Shown here piece by piece: positions 6,765-13,881 of a stretch of 37,416 nucleotides of DNA. Under the pieces are notes generated by a model. It saw only the letters and a program-made list of their open reading frames with translations, was not told the origin of the DNA and made no database searches. This DNA comes from Nocardia carnea (lineage in GTDB: Bacteria; Actinomycetota; Actinomycetes; Mycobacteriales; Mycobacteriaceae): the NCBI RefSeq assembly GCF_029868325.1, contig NZ_JARWNW010000231.1, forward strand, positions 1-37,416, given 5' to 3'. Numbering within the stretch: position 1 is the first letter of the stretch; each line of letters opens with the position of its first letter. The position numbers and the translations under genes are program-made.

Positions 6765-8063
6765 ATGATCGGCTCTGAGTCCGCGGTGGCCTTCGATGCA
6801 CTTCGGGAGGCCGATTTGCACATCGACCGCCTGTACCTCGCCGGCACGAAGGGGACGGCGGGGGACGATGCCCTAGGCCGGCTGCTTCCGGTTGGCCTGC
6901 AAGGCGGATTTCGGCCGCGTGGTTCGGTGAGGAAGAAGAGGGTGCGGCTGGTGGCCCTCTATACCACCGGGACCGAGCCGGACTGGCCGGATCACCTGGA
7001 TCCGGAGACCGGCATCTTCACCTACTATGGCGACAACCGGCGGCCCGGCTCTGACCTGCACCACACCAAGCGCTCCGGAAACCTGCTGCTGCGGGATGTC
7101 TTCGAAGCCACCCACGGTTTACCCGAAGAGCGGGCGGTAGTGCCACCGTTTCTCTGTTTTGAGAAGGCCGAACCAGGGCGTTCGGTCCGGTTTCGAGGGC
7201 TTCTCGCGCCCGGTACGGAAACGATGACCTCCGACGAGGACCTGTCCGCTATATGGCGTCACACGAAAGGTGCCCGGTTCCAGAATTATCGCGCAACCTT
7301 CACCGTCCTCGATGTGGGCATAGTGCAGCGCAGATGGCTTAGTTCGGTCCTTGCCGGTGAACCGACCACCGGTCCGGGGTGCCCGGAGCCGTGGAGGGAA
7401 TGGGTCGAGGGGCGTGTGTACCGGCCGTTGGTTGCGCCATCGACGTTGACCATCCGGACGAAGGACGATCAGCTTCCGGACGACCCCGCAGGGTTGGAGA
7501 TGCTGAGGATGATCCGCGCACATTTCGATGGCCGTGAGACGGACTTCGAAGAGTGCGCAGTAGCGATTTGGCGCATGATGGCACCGGCCACAGGGAAATG
7601 CGCGGTGACGCCTCCGTCGCGTGACGGCGGACGCGACGCAGTAGGCACCTACATGCTCGGTCCTGGTGCCGACCGGGTTGCTGTCGAGTTCGCGCTCGAA
7701 GCGAAGTGCTATCGGGAAACCAACAGCATCGGTGTCAAGGAGATGAGTCGGCTGATCTCCCGGATTCGGCACCGGCAGTTCGGTGTGTTTGTCACACTGT
7801 CCTACTTCGCGAAACAAGTCTATGAGGAAGTACGCGAAGACGGTCACCCCATAGTCATGATTTGTGGACGCGACGTCGTCGACTCGTTGCGGCAGAAGGG
7901 GTACAGCGATCCCGAGCGGCTCCGGAAGTGGTTGGACGAGGGGTTCTCGAGAAACCGAAATATCGATTCGGTCGTGGACATCGGTAGCTCGGTAGCAGTT
8001 GACGAAAGCATCCTCGACGACAGTAGACCGACGGTGGTAAGCAATCAGATGCAGCGGCTCTGA
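6765..8063 (+). CDS. AspBHI-like modification-dependent restriction endonuclease
   Basis: A 432-residue two-domain nuclease. The N-terminal part matches the AspBHI-type DNA-recognition domain: R-G-S-V-R-K-K, V-A-L-Y-T-T-G-T, D-W-P-D-H-L-D, F-T-Y-Y-G-D-N-R-R-P-G and G-N-L-L-L-R at residues 52-110. In AspBHI this SRA-like domain flips out 5-methylcytosine. The C-terminal part (from about residue 245) is an Mrr/PD-(D/E)XK catalytic domain, with G-G-R-D (Asp291) and E-A-K (Glu312, Lys314). The expected role is cutting modified, probably 5mC-containing, foreign DNA. No methyltransferase lies nearby, as expected for a modification-dependent enzyme. The ATG at 6765 follows TACGAT by 8 nt. Exact base specificity cannot be read from the sequence. 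Confidence 0.88.
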   Translation: MIGSESAVAFDALREADLHIDRLYLAGTKGTAGDDALGRLLPVGLQGGFRPRGSVRKKRVRLVALYTTGTEPDWPDHLDPETGIFTYYGDNRRPGSDLHHTKRSGNLLLRDVFEATHGLPEERAVVPPFLCFEKAEPGRSVRFRGLLAPGTETMTSDEDLSAIWRHTKGARFQNYRATFTVLDVGIVQRRWLSSVLAGEPTTGPGCPEPWREWVEGRVYRPLVAPSTLTIRTKDDQLPDDPAGLEMLRMIRAHFDGRETDFEECAVAIWRMMAPATGKCAVTPPSRDGGRDAVGTYMLGPGADRVAVEFALEAKCYRETNSIGVKEMSRLISRIRHRQFGVFVTLSYFAKQVYEEVREDGHPIVMICGRDVVDSLRQKGYSDPERLRKWLDEGFSRNRNIDSVVDIGSSVAVDESILDDSRPTVVSNQMQRL

Positions 8064-8551
8064 GTCGGCTACTGCAACGCGACCCTCGCGCCGCCGGAGA
8101 ACACACCGGTTGATCGACAAGATCCGGTCCGGCAGCCCGTGGCGTGATATTCCGGCGGTGTATGGCCGTGCCAGCGGTATACCCACACGAAAGGGGCCGC
8201 TGGAGCGTGAAAGGAAACCGGAGCCGGAATGGCCCCGCTCCACGTTGCCCTCGACGAAACTGGCAGCCACATCAAACCCGAACTCGATGAGTAGTGGGCC
8301 CCAGAAATCGATGGCCCGCTTCGAGACCGTGGACGCAACTTCGGGCGCGAACACCAGAAAAAGCGACGGCCTTTGGTGCTGCCTACGACGCGCGAGCAAC
8401 TTTCTGACCCGCGCGGTACCCCACGGTTTTCCCGAGGGAACTCGTACCGGCAACTCGTGTCCATGTCGTTGCCATGTTCGACTGTTGCGCCGTACCGTTT
8501 GATGCATTGCGACACTCAGTCGGTCGGCAGCAAGGGGAAGGCTCGACGGCA
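8064..8551. other. 488-bp gap with an insertion-sequence remnant
   Basis: Apart from the IS5-like piece at 8101-8166 no gene is convincing. A minus-strand frame over 8166-8507 has somewhat protein-like composition (D-F-W-G-P-L-L-I-E-F-G-F) but runs on as antisense of the restriction gene, so it is not called. Confidence 0.4.
8101..8166 (+). mobile_element. Remnant of an IS5-family transposase N-terminus
   Basis: The frame reads H-R-L-I-D-K-I-R-S-G-S-P-W-R-D-I-P-A-V-Y-G. IS5-type transposases carry '(V/I)(I/D)xIxxRxRTGxPWRDxPxxfG' at this place (DUF4096 region). The rest of the transposase and any terminal inverted repeats are absent, so this is a relic pointing to past insertion in the island. 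Confidence 0.45.
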
Positions 8552-9109
8552 GTGAATGACGACATCGATAAGGCGGCGCAGGACGATCCGGAGTGGGTGG
8601 TGTGGCGGAGCCAGGTCGAGGACGCGGCGGCCAGGCTGTTCACCGACACGCTGTTGCGGGTCCCTGCCGATTGGATGACTCCGGCCGGTGAACCTGTGGG
8701 GCCCATGCCGGTGGGAGTTGATGTGTACAGCGACGAGATGGTCGACGACTGGCTGGCCGACGCGTTCGGCTACCTCTTTCCGTCCGAGGATTCGCTGTCG
8801 GAACCGGATCAGGCGGAGGCCGTTTCTCAGCTGATCGCCTACGTTGGCGAGTATTTCGTTCGGCGCCTCGGCGGGCGGTGGGTCAACAGACCTTCCGAAA
8901 TGGTGCTGTTCGGCTTCGGCCCTACGATTCGCTACGACTGGACCGACTCTTCGGACAACCCCGAAGATCTGATCTTCAGCGCAGTCGAGGAGAGGGACTT
9001 CGACAGCACCATCGGCCAGGCGTGGTACTCGCGATCTGTCGACTACGCAGAGGCTCATGGGCTACCGCACGACCAGTTCGACGTGGAGCGTAAGCACGGT
9101 CTGCGGTGA
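8552..9109 (+). CDS. Acidic hypothetical protein, possible partner of the downstream nuclease
   Basis: A 185-residue acidic protein with no recognised family. It is rich in Asp/Glu and Trp, with segments D-P-E-W-V-V-W-R, D-W-L-A-D-A-F-G-Y-L-F and W-V-N-R-P-S-E-M-V-L-F-G-F-G-P. No signal peptide or membrane segment. GTG 8552 is preferred over an earlier ATG at 8474 because a GAAGG site lies upstream and the extra residues are Cys/Arg-rich and unlike the rest. It ends 15 bp before a basic nuclease-like gene on the same strand. A small acidic protein next to a basic nuclease is the usual appearance of an immunity or antitoxin protein; this role is inferred only from charge and position. Confidence 0.65.
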   Translation: MNDDIDKAAQDDPEWVVWRSQVEDAAARLFTDTLLRVPADWMTPAGEPVGPMPVGVDVYSDEMVDDWLADAFGYLFPSEDSLSEPDQAEAVSQLIAYVGEYFVRRLGGRWVNRPSEMVLFGFGPTIRYDWTDSSDNPEDLIFSAVEERDFDSTIGQAWYSRSVDYAEAHGLPHDQFDVERKHGLR

Positions 9110-9124
9110 TCGGGGCGTGGGGGG

Positions 9125-10042
9125 ATGTCCGGCAACGAGGAACACCTGCGCCGAGCGTACCTACGCCGGCATGACCTGGAATCCGCTCGACGCGAGCCAC
9201 GGGAAGCCTCCCAACGGGGGCGCAAATCGCAGGAGATCGGCCGTGAGTTCCAATACGGCATGGCCGAGATCCGGGGCGAGACCCCCAAGAACGGCTGGCA
9301 GCACGAGCGTCCCATAACCCTGGATGGCCAGACTCGTAAACACGACGCTGCCAGGGTGAACGAAAAGGGCGGGCTCGAGTTCCGTGAGTACAAGGGCGGC
9401 AGGAACGTCGGTGGCGAACTCACGATGAGCCAGATCGCTCAGGACCGGCGAGTGCTCGAGCGGGACCCGCATGCAACCGGGCTCTGGATTATGAGACAGG
9501 GCGCCGCCGCCCCCGCAGTCCGCAGAGAACTCGAGAAGCTATTCCGCGACTTCCCGCAGCGCTTCCAGGTGGTGGAGGTCTCCAATGAGCAGGCGAAACA
9601 GGCCCGCCGGGTGGGGCAGGAACTGGGCCGGGACCGCAACCAACTCGAACTGGTCAACACCGAACAACTTCGCCGAGACCAGCGGGCCAAGGAGCGCCGG
9701 GACAGAATCCAGCAAAAGCAGCAAGTCAAGGAAGCCGTCCAACGAGCTGCCGAGCAACGAGAACGGGAAAACAGACAGCGGAAGGAATTACAGCAACAGC
9801 GCGAAGCCGCCGATCGGCTAGCTAAGCGCGCCCTCCAACGCCGGGAAGCCACAGACCGAGGCGAACGAACCCCGATGTCGGCCCGAGAGGCGGCAGATAT
9901 CTTGCGCGTCTCCCGGCCGACTCCCGGAGCGGCGCCGCTGAGTCGGAACCCCCCGCCGATCGTGCCGCCCGTCAAGCACAGCAGAAACCGGTCCCGAGAG
10001 CGGGAACGAGACCGCTCTCGGGACATCGAGCACGAACGGTGA
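9125..10042 (+). CDS. PD-(D/E)XK-like nuclease with long charged coiled-coil tail
   Basis: A 305-residue, strongly basic protein. Residues about 60-155 look like a restriction-endonuclease-fold core: K-H-D (Asp74), then E-Y-K-G-G (Glu88-x-Lys90), then S-Q-I-A-Q-D-R-R-V-L, W-I-M-R and a final strand Q-V-V-E-V. The D-Xn-E-x-K order with the following Q-x-x-x-D helix is seen in REase-fold toxins. Residues about 155-245 are a highly charged helix, probably a coiled coil, and the last 20 residues are Arg/Glu-rich. No secretion signal or WXG/LXG trafficking domain is visible. GGGGGG directly before ATG 9125 may act as the ribosome site. Alternatives: phage- or plasmid-derived DNA-binding protein. 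Confidence 0.6.
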   Translation: MSGNEEHLRRAYLRRHDLESARREPREASQRGRKSQEIGREFQYGMAEIRGETPKNGWQHERPITLDGQTRKHDAARVNEKGGLEFREYKGGRNVGGELTMSQIAQDRRVLERDPHATGLWIMRQGAAAPAVRRELEKLFRDFPQRFQVVEVSNEQAKQARRVGQELGRDRNQLELVNTEQLRRDQRAKERRDRIQQKQQVKEAVQRAAEQRERENRQRKELQQQREAADRLAKRALQRREATDRGERTPMSAREAADILRVSRPTPGAAPLSRNPPPIVPPVKHSRNRSRERERDRSRDIEHER

Positions 10043-10085
10043 GCACGGTCCCGCGGCTCGGCCGGAGGTCGGGGAGGGTGGGGCG

Positions 10086-10295
10086 TTGCGTCTGGTGTCG
10101 CCGCCGGGTGCGTTCGGGGCCGACGGTGCCTACGTCACGATGGTCGAGGGTGATCGGTGCTGGGCGGCGCGGATTCCGATCCATGAGGAGTTCCACGTGT
10201 TCGCTGACGGGACGAACCTGTTGCGAACCGACCACACGCTGGCGCTCGGTCGCGCGACTGCGTTTCGACTTCACTACCTGCTCTTGCGGGATTGA
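10086..10295 (+). CDS. Small hypothetical protein
   Basis: A possible 69-residue protein starting at TTG 10086, with GGGGAGGG about 8 nt upstream. The composition is protein-like (A-Y-V-T-M-V-E-G-D-R-C-W-A-A-R-I-P, then F-H-V-F-A-D-G-T-N-L-L), and it follows the nuclease-like gene by 43 bp on the same strand. There is no family match I recognise. It might be part of the same unit, or a fragment, since no ATG or GTG start is available. Confidence 0.4.
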   Translation: MRLVSPPGAFGADGAYVTMVEGDRCWAARIPIHEEFHVFADGTNLLRTDHTLALGRATAFRLHYLLLRD

Positions 10296-10387
10296 ATAAC
10301 GGGTCCGGGCGCTACCGGCAGCGCCGATTCGCCTCAGCACGAGCACAATTATGGTCTCGGTGCGTGCCGGAACTTAACGTCACGGCC

Positions 10388-10900
10388 ATGACAGCCGGGA
10401 CTTCCTCACTCAACGACATCTCCGCCGCCACTGCCGACGCGGTGGCACAGGATCCGGCGAATGCCGCGGTGGTATTCCGCGCATCGGGGATTCCGCAGGG
10501 CACGGTGGGCAGCGCCATCAGTGCAGGTGCCCATGGGTTGCGGGTGGACGAACCACCGGCACTCGGTGGTGAAGGCACCGCGCCCAACCCGGTGGAGGTG
10601 TATCTCGGCGCGTTGATTTCCTGCCAGATCGTCACCTACCGGTTCTGGGCGCAGCGGTTGGGGATCGTGGTCGAGGATCTGTCGATCGAAGCCGAAGGGG
10701 ATCTGGATATCCGCGGGTTCTTCGGCCTGGACGACCGGGTTCGTGCCGGGTTTCAGGCGGTGCGGGTCCGGGTGAAGATCAGCGGGCCGGAGACCGCGCA
10801 GCGGTATGCGGAACTACAGGCCGCCGTCGATGCCCACTGCCCCGTCCTGGACCTCACCACCGGTGCGACACCGGTCGAGACCGTACTCGAAAAAGCCTGA
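10388..10900 (+). CDS. OsmC-family peroxiredoxin-like protein
   Basis: A 170-residue OsmC/Ohr-fold protein. Both family cysteines are present: Cys79 in G-A-L-I-S-C-Q-I and Cys151 in A-H-C-P-V-L-D. The P-N-P-V-E-V-Y-L-G-A-L segment before the first Cys is the usual helix start. These thiol proteins reduce organic or lipid hydroperoxides in the cytoplasm. ATG 10388 is chosen over an upstream in-frame start at 10292 because the extra 32 residues are Arg/Cys-rich and not OsmC-like. It converges on the SRPBCC gene. Confidence 0.88.
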   Translation: MTAGTSSLNDISAATADAVAQDPANAAVVFRASGIPQGTVGSAISAGAHGLRVDEPPALGGEGTAPNPVEVYLGALISCQIVTYRFWAQRLGIVVEDLSIEAEGDLDIRGFFGLDDRVRAGFQAVRVRVKISGPETAQRYAELQAAVDAHCPVLDLTTGATPVETVLEKA

Positions 10901-10946
10901 CCCGTCAGCCGTCGATTGTGGGGCGGCGGTGCGAGCTCGCGGCGGA

Positions 10947-11438
10947 TCAGTTGTCCCCGTCGCGGACATCCTTACCCCGTTCGGCGAACGCCTTGAAATC
11001 CTGCATATTCTGCTGCGATTGCTTGTGGAAGGAGCCGGGCATGAACAGCCCCACCAGCCGCATCAGCAGGCTACTGAACCGGTATTCGCTCTCTTGCTCC
11101 CATAGCGTCGTCTCCGGACCGGCTTCGGTCAGCCGATCACGCACGACGCTCCACATGCCCGCGACGACGATTTCGCGGTCGAAGTGAACGACACTCTCAT
11201 TCGGGATCCCGTGCAGATCTGCTGGTTCCCGGCGGGTGATCCTTTCGGTGCCTTCCATCGTCCGTTGGCCCGACTGCATCACGACCCGCGACTCGGTATC
11301 GAGCTGCCCGTGTATCCCCTGCGCCGGCTCGTGCAGCACTAAGCCCCGCAACCACTTCGGTAGGTGTGCCGGGTCGGCGAGTAGTTGGGCCACCTGCTCC
11401 CGAGGAAGGGCGATCTCGATCGAGTTGGTGTATTTCAT
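10947..11438 (-). CDS. SRPBCC (polyketide cyclase/START-like) protein
   Basis: A 163-residue START/Bet v1-fold protein. The N-terminus M-K-Y-T-N-S-I-E-I-A-L-P-R-E-Q-V-A-Q-L-L and the P-x-W-L-R-G segment are typical, as is the late hydrophobic helix with M-P-G-S-F. The start is ATG 11438, with GAGGAG 8 nt upstream; an in-frame GTG at 11447 sits too close to that site. It is the last gene of an ArsR-SRPBCC-SRPBCC operon, 24 bp after the second gene. A hydrophobic-ligand-binding role is likely; the ligand is unknown. Confidence 0.85.
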   Translation of the reverse strand: MKYTNSIEIALPREQVAQLLADPAHLPKWLRGLVLHEPAQGIHGQLDTESRVVMQSGQRTMEGTERITRREPADLHGIPNESVVHFDREIVVAGMWSVVRDRLTEAGPETTLWEQESEYRFSSLLMRLVGLFMPGSFHKQSQQNMQDFKAFAERGKDVRDGDN

Positions 11439-11462
11439 GGTGCACACTCCTCAGCGGAAACG

Positions 11463-12107
11463 TCAGGTCGGATCGGCTGTGTAGAACTCGGTGGTGGCCT
11501 CGACCGCTGCCGCGACTTGTCCCGGTTCGCCACCTGCCGCCAGATGAGCCTCGCCCCAGGCCGCAGCGCTGCGGCGGATGAACTCGCGCCCTTCGGACGA
11601 CTTCTGGAGCTCCTCGTGGCCGACGCTCTCGCCGCCGGCCAACAGCCGAGCCAGGGCGAGGAGATACAGGTCCCAGCCGACACCGCCGGCGCCGGGGCCG
11701 TAGACCGGGAAGAGGGGCTCCTCGACGACCGCAGCGTGGACCAGCTCGAATTCGGTATCGCCGGCCGGACCCGGAGTCAGGCGTACTTCCACCTCGCTCG
11801 TGCCGGGCCAGGCGTCGGCGTCCGGCCCGAAGAGCCAGGACACCTTCAGTAGTCGTGGCGGCTCGCACCCGAGGATCTCACCGTGCTCACCACTGCCCAA
11901 CGCGAACTTCCCGCCGAGCCGCAGATCGCCGGTGACTGATTGCAGCCAGCGACGCAGCCGCTCGGGATTGGTTATGGCGTCCCAGACGTCCTCGATCTGA
12001 GCATCGTATCGACGCCGTACCTCGATGGTGTACGCGTCGCCGGCGGGCACGCTGCCCTTGCCCATGGTCCGGCGCGCGGCGGCCAGTTCGTCCAAGACAT
12101 CTCTCAT
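11463..12107 (-). CDS. AHSA1-like SRPBCC domain protein
   Basis: A 214-residue protein. Residues about 25-160 form an AHSA1/SRPBCC domain: Y-T-I-E-V-R-R-R-Y-D-A-Q-I-E-D-V-W-D-A-I-T-style start, R-L-R-R-W-L, G-G-K-F-A-L-G, and V-S-W-L-F-G strand. The C-terminal extension is helical and Ala/Glu-rich. Its ATG lies one base after the stop of the ArsR gene (TGACATG), so translation is coupled. An ArsR regulator directly upstream of AHSA1-type genes is a very common actinobacterial arrangement of unknown ligand. Confidence 0.88.
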   Translation of the reverse strand: MRDVLDELAAARRTMGKGSVPAGDAYTIEVRRRYDAQIEDVWDAITNPERLRRWLQSVTGDLRLGGKFALGSGEHGEILGCEPPRLLKVSWLFGPDADAWPGTSEVEVRLTPGPAGDTEFELVHAAVVEEPLFPVYGPGAGGVGWDLYLLALARLLAGGESVGHEELQKSSEGREFIRRSAAAWGEAHLAAGGEPGQVAAAVEATTEFYTADPT

Positions 12108-12108
12108 G

Positions 12109-12516
12109 TCACGTCCCCTTCGGTGATGGATCGGGCTTGTTCGCATCGATGCCGGGCTCGGCCGGTCGGGTGGACTGCCTACCGGCCGGAGTCCGAGCTG
12201 CACGCTTACCCCGGGCCAGCTCGGTTTCCAGGGCGTCGAGGCGCTGTTCCCAGAACTTGCGAAAACGGTTCAGCCATGCGTCGACTTCGCTCAGCGGCGC
12301 GGGCTCGACGGCATAGAACCGGCGTGCACCCTCGGGGCGCACCGATGTGAACCCGTTGTCACGCAGCACGCGCAGATGCTGTGAAACGGCCGGCTGGGAG
12401 AGTCCGAACTCGGCCCGGATCACGTCTGTGATCGCGCCGGAGGTCTGCTCACCGTCGGCGAGCAGCTCCAGAATGCGCCGGCGCACCGGGTCGCCGAGGA
12501 TGTCGAACGCGTGCAT
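12109..12516 (-). CDS. ArsR/SmtB-family winged-helix regulator
   Basis: A 135-residue regulator. The winged helix spans about residues 1-85: M-H-A-F-D-I-L-G-D-P-V-R-R-R-I-L-E-L-L, the recognition helix S-Q-P-A-V-S-Q-H-L-R-V-L, and the wing R-R-F-Y. No ELCVCD-type metal site is visible, so it is probably not a metal sensor; this fits the SRPBCC-linked ArsR group. The C-terminal tail is basic and Pro-rich. ATG 12516 is the natural start because the family begins at this motif. It leads the operon with two SRPBCC genes, and a large dyad covers its upstream region. Confidence 0.9.
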   Translation of the reverse strand: MHAFDILGDPVRRRILELLADGEQTSGAITDVIRAEFGLSQPAVSQHLRVLRDNGFTSVRPEGARRFYAVEPAPLSEVDAWLNRFRKFWEQRLDALETELARGKRAARTPAGRQSTRPAEPGIDANKPDPSPKGT

Positions 12517-12528
12517 GAACCAGAATCG

Positions 12529-12562
12529 TACCAGTCTGGGCTTATATAAGTCAGGACTGGTA
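12529..12562. promoter_or_regulatory. Putative ArsR operator
   Basis: Nested dyad centred at 12545.5. The outer arms TACCAGTC (12529-12536) and GACTGGTA (12555-12562) are exact inverted repeats, and the centre CTTATATAAG (12541-12550) is a perfect palindrome with the same axis. It lies 13-46 bp upstream of the arsR start and overlaps the AT-rich promoter core, which fits autorepression. Confidence 0.6.
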
Positions 12563-12732
12563 TCAGTGTACAAGTGGACGGTCCTGGCTCAGCGAGGGAT
12601 CGGCACCGGGCGGATGCGGATCCCCGCGCCTGCTCGGCGGCGAGGGTGCACTTCGACTGTGCCGCGACCCGGACGTCATCCCTTGCCGAAAAGTACTGGG
12701 GGACGGCCCGGTCGCGATGGCAGGATGCGGGC

Positions 12733-13236
12733 ATGCGCACTGACGTCATCCTGCGGCGGCTCGACGAGGATCTGCTACAGGAGCTGCTGGATGTGGCAGT
12801 GGTCGACGCAGACCCCCATGAGGTGATGCCCCCGGTGGCCGGGCCTGCTGGGTGGACCGGGGAGCGTCGGACGGCGTTCTTGCGGTTCCATCGGTCGAGG
12901 TCTCTATCGGCCGAACCGGTGGAGAGCACCTATGCAATCGTCGTGGGGGACTCCGTGGCGGGAGCCGCGCGGCTGTGCCCCGTGGAAGGTCTGCGGTGTG
13001 CAGCCGAAGCGGGGGTGTGGATCGGACGTTCCCACCGTGGTAGCGGCGTCGGCGGTGCGGTGCTGCGCCACCTGCTGGACCTCGCCCGCGCTGACGGATT
13101 CGACTCCTTGTTCGTGAGTACGACGCCCGAGAACACCGCCAGTCAACGAGTGCTCGCAGCCATGGGGGTCGACCTCGTCGGCGAAGGTGACTCTGTCACA
13201 GCGTGGATCGACCTCGGAGCCACCGGGCAAGGCTGA
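12733..13236 (+). CDS. GNAT-family N-acetyltransferase
   Basis: A 167-residue GNAT-fold acetyltransferase. The acetyl-CoA loop is R-S-H-R-G-S-G-V-G-G (R/Q-x-x-G-x-G/A type) after the strand A-E-A-G-V-W-I-G, and the C-terminal N-T-A-S-Q-R-V-L-A-A-M-G helix is the second family landmark. Start ATG 12733 has AGGA 8 nt upstream; an earlier in-frame ATG at 12574 would overlap the arsR operator region and add non-family residues. The substrate (amine, amino acid or antibiotic) is not predictable. It converges on the small secreted protein gene, with a hairpin between. Confidence 0.85.
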   Translation: MRTDVILRRLDEDLLQELLDVAVVDADPHEVMPPVAGPAGWTGERRTAFLRFHRSRSLSAEPVESTYAIVVGDSVAGAARLCPVEGLRCAAEAGVWIGRSHRGSGVGGAVLRHLLDLARADGFDSLFVSTTPENTASQRVLAAMGVDLVGEGDSVTAWIDLGATGQG

Positions 13237-13321
13237 GGCCGACAACGCGTGCCGGCGAGGTGGCGCGGCAACACGGTCACTGACCACGAGGGGTTTGCGA
13301 TCAGGTCTGTCGTATCCGACA

Positions 13322-13357
13322 CATGGCCCGTCCATCCTGGTGGGTGGACGGGCCATG
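13322..13357. terminator. Bidirectional hairpin between convergent genes
   Basis: CATGGCCCGTCCA (13322-13334) pairs exactly with TGGACGGGCCATG (13345-13357): a 13-bp perfect stem with a 10-nt loop. There is no U tract, as usual for actinobacterial terminators. It lies between the GNAT gene and the secreted-protein gene. Confidence 0.65.
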
Positions 13358-13400
13358 GTGATGTCAACGGAACGAGATTATCTCGCGTGGAGTCACACAA

Positions 13401-13673
13401 TCAGTTCGCCTGGCAGACGAACATCCATTCGGTGCCGTAGTGCGCGGCGGACTCCTCGTCCAGGTGCACCCACTCGTAATGCCCTGCCACGCCGCCACCG
13501 GCGGTGCACGGGTCGCCGACCTTTTTTCCGTCCGGCGGAGCAGGCGGGCGGGGCTGTGTAGCGCCCGGGAGTCCGGGGAGATCGGCGCTGCCGGAGGGGA
13601 GGGCGGCGGCGGTGGCCCCCGAGAAACCCATGACTGCCAAGGACATTGCTGCGATCACGCAGGCTTTTTTCAT
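13401..13673 (-). CDS. Small secreted protein
   Basis: A 90-residue exported protein. M-K-K-A-C-V-I-A-A-M-S-L-A-V-M-G is a basic start plus hydrophobic core of a Sec signal peptide, with a probable Ala-x-Ala cleavage near residue 24. The mature part is Pro/Gly-rich, then D-P-C-T-A-G-G-G and W-M-F-V-C-Q-A-N at the end, giving two cysteines that may form one disulfide. GGAG lies 8 nt before ATG 13673. No family was recognised; many mycolata encode similar tiny secreted proteins. Confidence 0.75.
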   Translation of the reverse strand: MKKACVIAAMSLAVMGFSGATAAALPSGSADLPGLPGATQPRPPAPPDGKKVGDPCTAGGGVAGHYEWVHLDEESAAHYGTEWMFVCQAN

Positions 13674-13881
13674 AGATGCGTCTCCGCTCGACGTTCGTGC
13701 AGGGCCGGCCCTGTGACCGTCGGTCGCCGGGAAGGGCCGGGAGCACGTCGCCTGCGTCCGAACCGGCCGGTCGTAGGAGCCGGTGCCAGGGTAGTGGCGG
13801 GGCGGGTGTCTGGCGAACCGGCGCGACCACACTCGAATCACTCCGACAGCCTGGATGACGGGTCGCCGACGGCGGTTTCGG

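Noticed and set aside
7119..8507. 462-codon minus-strand open frame
   Set aside because: Mostly antisense to the AspBHI-like nuclease, which shows clear motifs; the upstream part over 8166-8507 has no recognisable domain.
10039..10299. Alternative plus frame overlapping the small gene at 10086
   Set aside because: Arg/Ser/Cys-rich shadow of the other frame; it starts at the end of the nuclease gene without a ribosome site.
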